33,147 nucleotides of DNA from Succinatimonas sp. CAG:777 (GTDB lineage Bacteria > Pseudomonadota > Gammaproteobacteria > Enterobacterales > Succinivibrionaceae). The notes under the pieces are model-generated. The model saw nothing but the letters and a program-made list of their open reading frames with translations. It searched no databases and was not told where the DNA came from. A program made the translations under genes and the position numbers. Positions 6,684 to 13,704 of the stretch are shown in pieces; the first letter of the stretch is position 1; every line of letters begins with the position of its first letter. The stretch spans positions 64,112-97,258 of the forward strand of contig HF987967.1 of NCBI GenBank assembly GCA_000431835.1, given 5' to 3'.

Positions 6684-8735
6684 TTAGAATGAACTGATTA
6701 GAGAGTTGAAAATAGTCTGTGAAGCTTCGATGATCTTTGCACAGGCCTGGTAGCTCTGCTGATACATCAGTAAATTTGTTGCTTCCTCATCAAGATTTAC
6801 ACCTGCATCTGACTGATAAAGCTTGGTGGTCTGCTCAAGCTTTGCTGTTGCAGCCTCCTCGTTGGCACTGGCTGTGGTGATTGAGGCGCCGAGCTCTGCC
6901 AGAAGATTGGCGTAACCGTCATTAAAGGTGGTAACCTTTGATGAACCTGTGGTTCTGGTGATGTTCTTGCTTCTTAACTGAATCAGAGCAGTACCGTTTG
7001 AGTTGTCAGCCTGACCGCCCTCGTTGATCTCAATTGAGAATTTGTCATTTTCCTTTACAGTACCGCTGATGGTGATGTCATAACCGTAATCCTTTAATGG
7101 AGTGGTGGTAAATGTCTGATTTACATCATCATAGGTTACAGCATTGGCAAGTACATTGGTACCGTTGCATGAGGCAGGAGCCCTGCCTAAAGTCTTACCA
7201 GCACCATCCTTTACCACATAGTTGCCGTCCGCATCAATTACGATATTGACAGGAGCCCCTGCGTTGAATACAGGTTTTCCGTCAGCACCTACTGAAACAC
7301 CATAGTTTGCACCTGTGTTTGAGCATCTTGATAAAGAGGCTGTGGCGTTACCGTAATTATTTGGTGCAGTGCGTGTTCTTACAGCAGAAGCAAAGGCAAA
7401 GTCCTCAGGCTTTGAAACATTAGACTTAATCTGTGTTGCGGCCATTAAGGTAGGCTGCACATAGAAAGTGGTGCCTTCACCCTTTAAGGTGCCGAAATTC
7501 TTGTTGAATGACAGTGTAATACCGTAATTATCAAGACTTACGGATGTAGCATTGTCAGGGATATTTCCAAGTTCATTGGTGATATCAGTACGTCTGTCAT
7601 CAGCATCAACTTTGTAGATGTGCATTTCACCACCGTTAAATGACACCTGGAAGGAATAGCTCTGCACATTTGAACCCTGATTTTCGTTGAATGAGAAGGC
7701 AATGCTGTTGTCAGGATTGTCTGATCTGCCAAAACCGCCAGGTACTGTCAGAAGATCGCCACCTGCGATGTCCTCTAGGGTAAAACCAGCCTTATTCTGA
7801 ACATTCAGGGCGTCTGCAAGAGAAACCATTGCCTTGCCAAGCTCACGCATGGTGGCACGGATCTCTTTAGTTGAATTTACATAACCGCCAAGAGAACCGC
7901 CGATGTTATCGCCTGACAGCTTGACATGGCTCTTATCCTTGCCTGAATCATAGATGCTGTCATAGGTAAGATAGATATCGCTTTTGGTTACATCAAACTT
8001 GTTCTGCTCCTGGGTAAGTTTTGCATAGACATCACCGTTGGCAAGCAGCATGCCTGAGTCCATGTAGACCTCATAGGTGCCGTCCTGCTGAACTTTAACG
8101 TTAAGTCCGACATAACTTGAAAGATTGTTGATGAGACGATCGCGTTCATCTAACATCTGCATATAGATTTCATTGTTAGTTGCATTATCAGAGATACTTA
8201 AAGTTCTGATCTGATCGTTAATCTTGCAGATTGACTCTGTCAAAGAATTGATGTCATTTACGTTGTCTGAAATCTGGTTATTAACTGTATTTAAAGACTC
8301 AAGCATAGATTTGTTAGCTGAATTTGCTCTTTCAACTAAGTTCTCTAATTGAGCTTTAGCAGCTGATCTGTTAGCAGAAGAGGTAGGATTGTTAACAGCA
8401 GTTGACATTGCATCAAATACAGAGGTTACAGCATTGGCAATGGACATGGTTGAATCTGACAGAACCTTGTCTGCTGTATCCATACCTTCCTTGTATGCTG
8501 AATAGTAGGCCTTGGTACCGGTGTCGGTAAACATCTGACGCTGAACATACTGGTCATAAATACGTCTGGTATAGGTAGCGCCCACGCCCCAGTCCACACA
8601 TGAGGTGTAGGTCTGAGTTTCCTTACGAACGTAACCTTCGGTGTTTACATTGTTAATGTTGTTGGAAGTTGCATTTAACAGCTTCTGACTGTTTAAAACA
8701 CCATATTTACCAGTTAGGATTAAATCGACTGACAT
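6684..8735 (-). CDS. flgK: Flagellar hook-filament junction protein FlgK (HAP1)
   Basis: FlgK is the first hook-associated protein and joins the hook to FlgL. Its N-terminal domain carries the rod/hook signature, GVLNSQKLLNATSNNINNVN followed by TEGYVRKET, and its C-terminus ends with the matching helix GVNLDEEATNLLMYQQSYQA, then AKIIEASQTIFNSLISSF. The helical D1 region (residues 90-200) is clear; residues 300-600 are the variable outer domain. At 683 residues it exceeds the 547 of E. coli, again from the outer domain. It lies between flgJ (73 bases upstream, with a dyad-rich gap) and flgL (13 bases downstream), probably within one sigma-54 driven operon. Confidence 0.94.
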   Translation of the reverse strand: MSVDLILTGKYGVLNSQKLLNATSNNINNVNTEGYVRKETQTYTSCVDWGVGATYTRRIYDQYVQRQMFTDTGTKAYYSAYKEGMDTADKVLSDSTMSIANAVTSVFDAMSTAVNNPTSSANRSAAKAQLENLVERANSANKSMLESLNTVNNQISDNVNDINSLTESICKINDQIRTLSISDNATNNEIYMQMLDERDRLINNLSSYVGLNVKVQQDGTYEVYMDSGMLLANGDVYAKLTQEQNKFDVTKSDIYLTYDSIYDSGKDKSHVKLSGDNIGGSLGGYVNSTKEIRATMRELGKAMVSLADALNVQNKAGFTLEDIAGGDLLTVPGGFGRSDNPDNSIAFSFNENQGSNVQSYSFQVSFNGGEMHIYKVDADDRRTDITNELGNIPDNATSVSLDNYGITLSFNKNFGTLKGEGTTFYVQPTLMAATQIKSNVSKPEDFAFASAVRTRTAPNNYGNATASLSRCSNTGANYGVSVGADGKPVFNAGAPVNIVIDADGNYVVKDGAGKTLGRAPASCNGTNVLANAVTYDDVNQTFTTTPLKDYGYDITISGTVKENDKFSIEINEGGQADNSNGTALIQLRSKNITRTTGSSKVTTFNDGYANLLAELGASITTASANEEAATAKLEQTTKLYQSDAGVNLDEEATNLLMYQQSYQACAKIIEASQTIFNSLISSF

Positions 8736-8750
8736 TTTATGACCCCTTTA

Positions 8751-8782
8751 TGGCACTGCCAAGTAATTGGCAACTAATTGCC
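8751..8782. repeat. Overlapping inverted repeats in the flgJ-flgK gap
   Basis: Three dyads overlap in 32 bases: TGGCA-C-TGCCA (8751-8761), GCCAA-GTAA-TTGGC (8758-8771) and GGCAA-CTAA-TTGCC (8769-8782). The gap between the two genes is 73 bases. The elements can form alternative hairpins in the flgJ-flgK mRNA just ahead of the flgK ribosome site; no T-run follows, so a plain terminator is unlikely. Confidence 0.6.
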
Positions 8783-8808
8783 TTTTCCCTCTTCTGAATA
8801 TCTATATG

Positions 8809-9804
8809 CTATTTGTATGCCATAAATGCAATTTTGCGTGAAATTTTTTTAAGTTTGTCTGCGTAATTAGGATCAGTAGCGTAACCAGCTCTTTGAATTT
8901 CCTCGAAATATTCATCAGGAGAATAACTTTTTCCGACTGCTTTTTCGTATCTTGGATTTTCTTTTATGAACTTTAAATAATCCTTCATACTGTCTAAAAC
9001 GTCAGAATATTTTCTAAAGGAGCTGACTTCACTTACAAATTTACCGTTTTCAAATTCCTCTGATGAGAGTTTCTCGCTCTCACCTGTCCAGGATGAATTA
9101 GCCTTAATACCATAGTAGTTGTTGCCACTGGATACATGCTGCCCCCATCCAGTCTCAAGAGCGGCCTGAGCTACAAGCACCAGAGGATTAAAGCCCAACC
9201 CCTCCACTGCCTTTAAGGCATAAGGCATCATTTTTTCTACGAACTGTTCCTGTGACTCAAAACTGGACATAGTCTGAGGATCAGGCAGTCCCTCATACAT
9301 TCTGCGAAGAGAACTTATTGATCCCTTAGTATCAATATGACTGTCAAAGAACTGACTTGCACTGATATTGGAACCTTTAATGTAAGAACCCTGCTGATTA
9401 CCTGATACAGACATCTTATCTAACTCAGCCATAAGCTCCCTGCCTTCATCTCCTAAGGATTTTGCAAACTGTTTTGTCAGAAGATAGGTAATGGAGTTTT
9501 TGTTCATACCCTCTTTTGAGGTCATGGTGGACACGTTCTGCTGAGCCAACATATCCTCAAAGAAACCTGAATATTTTGAATGCAGAGGTGAATCAGGATT
9601 GATGGTGTCGTTTGACTGACGCATGGCATCAACCCAGTACTGATTTAAAATTGACTGGAACTGTTCTGCTGCAGCCTTTAAAGCCAGAGCCTGAGACTTT
9701 TTGTCGCCCTGACCGAGCTCTCTTAACTTTCTTAAGTTACGGTGATCGCTGACAAGTCCCATGTCAGGACCTTTGTCTGTGGAAATCATTAAATCATCAC
9801 TCAT
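8809..9804 (-). CDS. flgJ: Flagellar rod cap and peptidoglycan hydrolase FlgJ
   Basis: FlgJ helps assemble the flagellar rod and cuts the peptidoglycan for it in the periplasm. Residues 35-115 are the rod-binding domain (ALKAAAEQFQSILNQYWVDA, then SKYSGFFEDMLAQQ, with the KEGM segment after it). Residues 185-331 are a glucosaminidase domain: LVAQAALETGWGQHVSSGNN holds the catalytic glutamate (Glu217) and NYYGIKA follows as usual. The tail YATDPNYADKLKKI is typical. In most gammaproteobacteria flgJ ends the flgB-to-flgJ operon; here flgI and earlier genes are absent and a perfect sigma-54 promoter lies 58 bases upstream, so flgJ leads its own operon. Confidence 0.95.
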   Translation of the reverse strand: MSDDLMISTDKGPDMGLVSDHRNLRKLRELGQGDKKSQALALKAAAEQFQSILNQYWVDAMRQSNDTINPDSPLHSKYSGFFEDMLAQQNVSTMTSKEGMNKNSITYLLTKQFAKSLGDEGRELMAELDKMSVSGNQQGSYIKGSNISASQFFDSHIDTKGSISSLRRMYEGLPDPQTMSSFESQEQFVEKMMPYALKAVEGLGFNPLVLVAQAALETGWGQHVSSGNNYYGIKANSSWTGESEKLSSEEFENGKFVSEVSSFRKYSDVLDSMKDYLKFIKENPRYEKAVGKSYSPDEYFEEIQRAGYATDPNYADKLKKISRKIAFMAYK

Positions 9805-9861
9805 AACACACCCGGTTCAATTATCAGTTTATTGACTGTATTACTGTTACAGATACAGTAA

Positions 9862-9877
9862 AGCAATTAGTGTGCCA
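9862..9877 (-). promoter_or_regulatory. Sigma-54 promoter of flgJ-flgK-flgL
   Basis: The minus strand reads TGGCAC-ACTAA-TTGCT from 9877 to 9862. Both the -24 (GGCAC) and -12 (TTGC) elements and the five-base spacing agree with the sigma-54 consensus TGGCAC-N5-TTGCW. Transcription would begin near 9850, about 45 bases before the flgJ ATG. The sigma-54 activator FlrA is encoded 4 kb away in this window and is the likely partner. Confidence 0.85.
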
Positions 9878-10413
9878 TCTGAAGATTATCATTAGCAAGA
9901 TGTGTGTACTGACAGTGCTGAATTTCCATGCATCTTAAAAAAATCTGACTGCAGAAATTCAGTAACACAGCTCAAACAGGCACATTTATCATTGAACTTA
10001 CAGGTAATAATCAATAAAATGACCAGAGTTTATATTTCTCATATCAGCCTAATAAGATGATGTCTACTTTCAGGAACCAATCTGCAGTGGTTAACCTTTG
10101 GAAACTACCTTTATCCACAGTTTCACTCATCACACTGGCAACAGTAAAATTTAACAGCGGCGCATTTTAATATTCAGAATCAGTTTATCTTTTCACTATA
10201 AGAGACAGTTCTGCAAAAAATATAATCTTAAGGCAGTTTTACGTGAGGATGTGATCTCTATAAAATTCCTTTTTTCAAACTTAAGATATGCTTTTACTGC
10301 TTTTATCTGTAGCAGGTTCTTCCATTACCACCTGTATAAAAGCGTTTTCTGCAGATTAAAGCACATGACGTTTAAGCAAAATAATAATTTACAGTCAGCA
10401 AAATCAGATTTAT
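9878..10413. other. Intergenic region between flgJ and the GGDEF-like gene
   Basis: About 540 bases between divergent genes. Sites for FlrA upstream of the sigma-54 promoter would be expected here, but I see no clear operator. A single TTATCCACA (10111-10119) matches a DnaA box and is alone. A 61-codon frame starting at 10251 has no convincing ribosome site or protein character and is not called as a gene. Confidence 0.4.
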
Positions 10414-11250
10414 ATGTCAGAGAACATTTCTTTTAAAAGAGACGAAATCATCCCCTTTTTAAAGCAGTTGTCAAGAATGTTCACCTATGTGAGTCTTCTT
10501 GATGTTGCTGCCGGAAAAAAGTACATAACAGCAGAGAACGGTGAACTCAAAACCGTTTCTGTAGGCGAGGACGCGAGCAACCCCGACAGCATCACCATGC
10601 GGGCCCTGAAAGGAAAGACTCAAATCAACAAGTTTGAGTTTTTAAAACAGAATATCTTTTTTGTAACCGCAAAATACATTCTTATTGAAAGCAGGGAGTA
10701 TGTTCTTGAATCAGTTTCCATGATCAATAACGATTCTCTGTTCAAGGATTTTGGAAAGAATGATTTTATCAGACTGTTCAACGAGTACAGTGACGAAAAC
10801 TACCGAGATCCGCTGACAACCTGTTACAACCGCCGCTATTATGACGATCAGAAACAGGCCCTGCAGAAAGCCACAGCCATTGCCAGAATTGATCTAGATC
10901 TGTACAGGCAGATCAGGGAAAACTATGGACCTATGGTTACAGAGGCTGCATTAAAGACACTTGGAATCACCATACAGAAATGTGTCAGAAAAACCGATTC
11001 GGTTATTTATCTTGAAGGCGAGAAGTTCCTGATATTCTTCTACGGCATGAAACAGCCTGTATTAAAAGGAAAACTTGAGGAAATCAGATCTGAAATACAG
11101 AGAACGGTTATTCCTCAGCATCCTGCTGTAAAGCTCAGTATAAGCATAGGCGGATATTTTTCTGAGAAGATCTCGATAAATGATATTACCAAAGCCCAGA
11201 AACTTCTAGATGAGGCTAGGTTGCATTTAAATTATGTGGTTGTAAATTAG
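10414..11250 (+). CDS. GGDEF-domain protein with degenerate active site
   Basis: A 278-residue cytoplasmic protein. Residues 1-125 have no family I recognise and may be a sensory (PAS-like) domain. Residues 130-275 are a GGDEF fold: DPLTTCYNRRYYDDQ matches the entry motif, IDLDLYRQIRENYG replaces the usual FKxINDxxGH stretch, and LSISIGGYF matches the strand after the active site. The signature itself reads EGEKF (201-205) instead of GGDEF, and the downstream half of the GTP-binding stretch has Arg-Glu-Asn and Pro where Asn-Asp and His are expected. Known diguanylate cyclases need the acidic residue now replaced by lysine, so c-di-GMP synthesis is unlikely; a role as a receptor or scaffold is possible. 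The start lacks a clear ribosome site. Confidence 0.82.
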   Translation: MSENISFKRDEIIPFLKQLSRMFTYVSLLDVAAGKKYITAENGELKTVSVGEDASNPDSITMRALKGKTQINKFEFLKQNIFFVTAKYILIESREYVLESVSMINNDSLFKDFGKNDFIRLFNEYSDENYRDPLTTCYNRRYYDDQKQALQKATAIARIDLDLYRQIRENYGPMVTEAALKTLGITIQKCVRKTDSVIYLEGEKFLIFFYGMKQPVLKGKLEEIRSEIQRTVIPQHPAVKLSISIGGYFSEKISINDITKAQKLLDEARLHLNYVVVN

Positions 11251-11514
11251 CCTGACACACTAACGGCACCAGAGAAAATCAGTTACTTGGACTTTTCTGC
11301 ACAAACTGCTTTAAGGCTGACAGCCATACACATTCTCTCCGTCATCAGGCTGAACCTTATTTTCAGTCAGTTTTCTCTAGCGCAGAGTCTATCCTTTATG
11401 CCCGAATATTCCAGAACACACTATGTTCTCAAAAACAGTCACAAAAAAGTTTTCTAAACCTCATTAAAAACTCTCTTTTGCGTTATTCAGGGTAAAAGCT
11501 CCTGCCCCCTGAAA
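11251..11514. other. Intergenic region, no gene seen
   Basis: Between the convergent GGDEF-like and epimerase-like genes. Short dyads such as GGCT-GAC-AGCC are present but none is followed by a T-run. I see no coding frame, RNA gene or clear plus-strand terminator. Confidence 0.5.
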
Positions 11515-11543
11515 GTAAAAGCGGCAGCCTTACTGGCTGCCGC
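11515..11543 (-). terminator. Terminator of the epimerase-like gene
   Basis: A perfect 9-bp GC-rich stem (GCGGCAGCC at 11521-11529 with GGCTGCCGC at 11535-11543, five-base loop) is followed on the minus strand by TTTTAC. It lies 37 bases beyond the stop of the epimerase-like gene. Confidence 0.8.
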
Positions 11544-11579
11544 TCAATGTTGCTACCTTAGAAAAATTTAGCCGATAAC

Positions 11580-13031
11580 TCAGTATGCCTTTACTGGAAG
11601 AGCAATATTCTCAAAGGTAACTTCCTTTACGTTCTCCCTGTCCTTTACAGAAACAATCTTTCCTGAATAAAGGTATGGAGTAAAGATGGTATCATCACTG
11701 TTTACAGGAGCAAAGTAGAGCTTTACCCTGTTTTCAGCGCGACATTTGTCATCAGAGCAGGCATTTGCTCTGATGGCGTTGGACAGAATTGTACCGATAA
11801 GAGCATGCTCGGTAGAATGGAAACCGTTTCTCCAGAAGAAGGTTTTTAGACCGAAGTGATTTAACTCACCGTACTGTCTGTCAACATAATCATTCACCCA
11901 TGGTCTTAGAGTATCTTGCAGCTCATAGTCACCTGTAAGAGCAAGTGTCAGAGCTGACTGATCAAGTTCAGCATACTCCCACCAAGAGGCATCCTTCTTT
12001 AGAAGATCGCCATACCAGTTTGTGTGTTCATCTGTTTGGGCACTCTGTAAGGTTGTGAGCATACCGTGTTTTGCAAACTCTTTAAGCTTTTCATTACCGG
12101 TCATGCAGGCTACAAGGTATTCCATCCAGAAAGCCTTAACGGTGTGACCGTTGTCAAGATGGCGTCCCTTTTTGAGATCAAAGCATGACTTGTTGTCAAT
12201 ACAGCCGAAGAAGCGGTTTCTGTCTTTGTTGTAGAAATGGTTGTTGATGCTGTCAACGGTTTTATCAAGATCAGCTACAAAGGCTTTTTTATCATCCTGA
12301 GGGATCAGTCTTAATGTCAGAACCATATAGGCATTTATCTGATCTAAAAGAGCCACAAGCTCCTTCTGAGTGGTTTTGTCTGATTTTGAATCCTCAAGAC
12401 ACCATCTCATAAGATCTGCCTTTTCATCAAAATAGGTGTCATAAATATACTTTTCTGAATCCATGATAACCTTAATCACCTCAGGATCATGGGTAAGATA
12501 GGCGTTCATGGCAAGACCCACGAGTGCATAGCTCAGATCCTGAGAGGTTCTCTGAAGTCTCTTTACAGGAAGAGCATGGTCATCAGCAGTTAAAGGCTTG
12601 CCTTGTTTCATGAGAGAGTAGAATCCGCCTTCAGGATCACGTGCATTCTTGAGAAGAAAATCCACACCGGCTTTGTGCAGTTTTAAAGCCTGTTCATCAC
12701 CTGTAAGGTTGAAGAGAACACCGTAGGCAAAGGTCTGTCTGGCCTGCATTCTCACAAAATCAATACCTGAAAGCTCCAGCATGTTTCCTAAACTGCCTTC
12801 CCCTTTGCAGCTTTTCTGATTGCGCAAAGTACCGTCATCACATCTCCAGGTAGGGAAATTACCAAGAGGCACACCCTGTGCATCAGGATGCATCCAGTAT
12901 TTTGCAAGAACTGATGTGTGCTCTGCCCACTGCGCAGCAGTTGGAAGATATTCAAGGTTCTGTTCTGCAGCGAAGGAGACAGAGGATAAAAGGATAAGAG
13001 ATGATGCTATCAGATTTTTGAGTTTTGCCAT
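11580..13031 (-). CDS. Exported AGE-family (N-acylglucosamine 2-epimerase-like) protein
   Basis: A 483-residue protein with a Sec signal peptide (MAKLKNLIASSLILLSSVSF, cut after Ala21), so periplasmic or secreted. The body fits the (alpha/alpha)6 barrel of the AGE / cellobiose 2-epimerase superfamily: DNGHTVKAFWMEYL (293-306, His296), SWWEYAELDQSALTLALTGD (349-368) and GFHSTEHALIG (403-413, His405) correspond to the two catalytic histidine regions and the tryptophan-rich sugar site. Cysteine pairs (64/75, 277/283 and a CSDDKC motif near residue 424) fit disulfides in an exported protein. Most family members are cytoplasmic, so export is unusual. An operator-like palindrome overlaps the promoter and a terminator follows, so it is a single-gene unit. 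Epimerase, isomerase and glycoside-hydrolase-like functions cannot be told apart here. Confidence 0.78.
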   Translation of the reverse strand: MAKLKNLIASSLILLSSVSFAAEQNLEYLPTAAQWAEHTSVLAKYWMHPDAQGVPLGNFPTWRCDDGTLRNQKSCKGEGSLGNMLELSGIDFVRMQARQTFAYGVLFNLTGDEQALKLHKAGVDFLLKNARDPEGGFYSLMKQGKPLTADDHALPVKRLQRTSQDLSYALVGLAMNAYLTHDPEVIKVIMDSEKYIYDTYFDEKADLMRWCLEDSKSDKTTQKELVALLDQINAYMVLTLRLIPQDDKKAFVADLDKTVDSINNHFYNKDRNRFFGCIDNKSCFDLKKGRHLDNGHTVKAFWMEYLVACMTGNEKLKEFAKHGMLTTLQSAQTDEHTNWYGDLLKKDASWWEYAELDQSALTLALTGDYELQDTLRPWVNDYVDRQYGELNHFGLKTFFWRNGFHSTEHALIGTILSNAIRANACSDDKCRAENRVKLYFAPVNSDDTIFTPYLYSGKIVSVKDRENVKEVTFENIALPVKAY

Positions 13032-13109
13032 TTTATGTCAGGCCTCCAGATGTGTACTCAGCATACACATACTTAAAAGAGATAAAAATTTTGTAACATT
13101 ATTCTGGAC

Positions 13110-13139
13110 ATTAAACGAATATATGCACTGATACTTCAA
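13110..13139 (-). promoter_or_regulatory. Candidate promoter of the epimerase-like gene
   Basis: On the minus strand TTGAAG (13139-13134) and TTTAAT (13115-13110) are 18 bases apart and resemble sigma-70 elements. The -35 lies inside the palindrome at 13127-13150. The ATG is about 80 bases downstream. Confidence 0.4.
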
Positions 13140-13150
13140 TAAGTATCAGT
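13127..13150. promoter_or_regulatory. Operator-like palindrome
   Basis: ACTGATACTT (13127-13136) and AAGTATCAGT (13141-13150) form a perfect 10-bp inverted repeat around CAAT. It overlaps the candidate -35 of the epimerase-like gene, the position expected of a repressor site. No T-run follows on either strand, so a terminator is unlikely. Confidence 0.55.
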
Positions 13151-13582
13151 ACATATTATTTACTGTCAGCATTTAGCATTTTAGTATTATAAAAATCTTT
13201 TTCTTTCAGTATCCTACTTAATTTTTAACACAATCCTATTATTTTGTAAAAATTAATAGTAACAGGCAGTAAAAAGACATTCAAAACGGGCAGTATTCAA
13301 TCATAAATACCATTCTGACACAGCGTTTACCTGATGATTTGTCAAAATAAAAGCTGATAGGGAGGAGTGAACTTTTTGTGAAGTCAGGGAGGTGTTTTTT
13401 CAATTTTTTGACGGTGGAATAAACTGATTCAGTCTGAAAAAATTTTGCAAAATAAATTATCCGCAATTATGCAACAGTCCGGAATATATACTCTTTTTTT
13501 GTGGATGTATAAATAAAATCACAATACGGATCACAAATATATTTCAATGCTCCCCAAAATAACACTAAATATTGTCAAATTT
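13151..13582. other. Intergenic region, no gene seen
   Basis: AT-rich sequence between the divergent epimerase-like gene and flrA. A 61-codon minus-strand frame (13281-13466) has no ribosome site and no recognisable protein character, so I do not call it. No RNA gene is visible. Confidence 0.5.
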
Positions 13583-13611
13583 TTGTCGATATCCTCTGTA
13601 TGTAGTATGAT
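13583..13611 (+). promoter_or_regulatory. Sigma-70 type promoter of flrA
   Basis: TTGTCG (13583-13588) and TATGAT (13606-13611) are separated by 17 bases, matching four and five of six consensus bases. Transcription would start near 13618, leaving a leader of about 87 bases before flrA. A housekeeping promoter suits the top gene of a flagellar hierarchy. Confidence 0.6.
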
Positions 13612-13704
13612 ATCAGTAATTATATTTAATAATAAAAATCAGTATCACTATAAGAGCAGGGAAAACTGCTTTTGTATAAATAAGATGTTTCATTCGGTGT
13701 AATT

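Noticed and set aside
8769..8782. GGCAATTAGTTGCC on the minus strand as a sigma-54 promoter for flgK.
   Set aside because: The GG-to-GC distance is nine, not ten bases; sigma-54 does not tolerate this well. Better explained as part of the dyad cluster.
10111..10119. TTATCCACA, a DnaA-box match, in the flgJ upstream region.
   Set aside because: A single box with no cluster, AT-rich unwinding element or dnaA/dnaN nearby; expected by chance.
10251..10436. 61-codon plus-strand frame before the GGDEF-like gene.
   Set aside because: No ribosome site, no conserved features, and it overlaps the better supported downstream start.
11571..11578. GCCGATAA, an exact FliA -10 sequence on the plus strand.
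   Set aside because: No TAAA at the required 15-base distance, and it points antisense into the epimerase-like gene.
13281..13466. 61-codon minus-strand frame in the flrA upstream region.
   Set aside because: No ribosome site and composition like noncoding sequence.
13532..13548. TCACA-type repeats (TCACAATACGGATCACA) as a CRP site before flrA.
   Set aside because: The halves are in direct, not inverted, orientation, so the CRP dyad is not formed.
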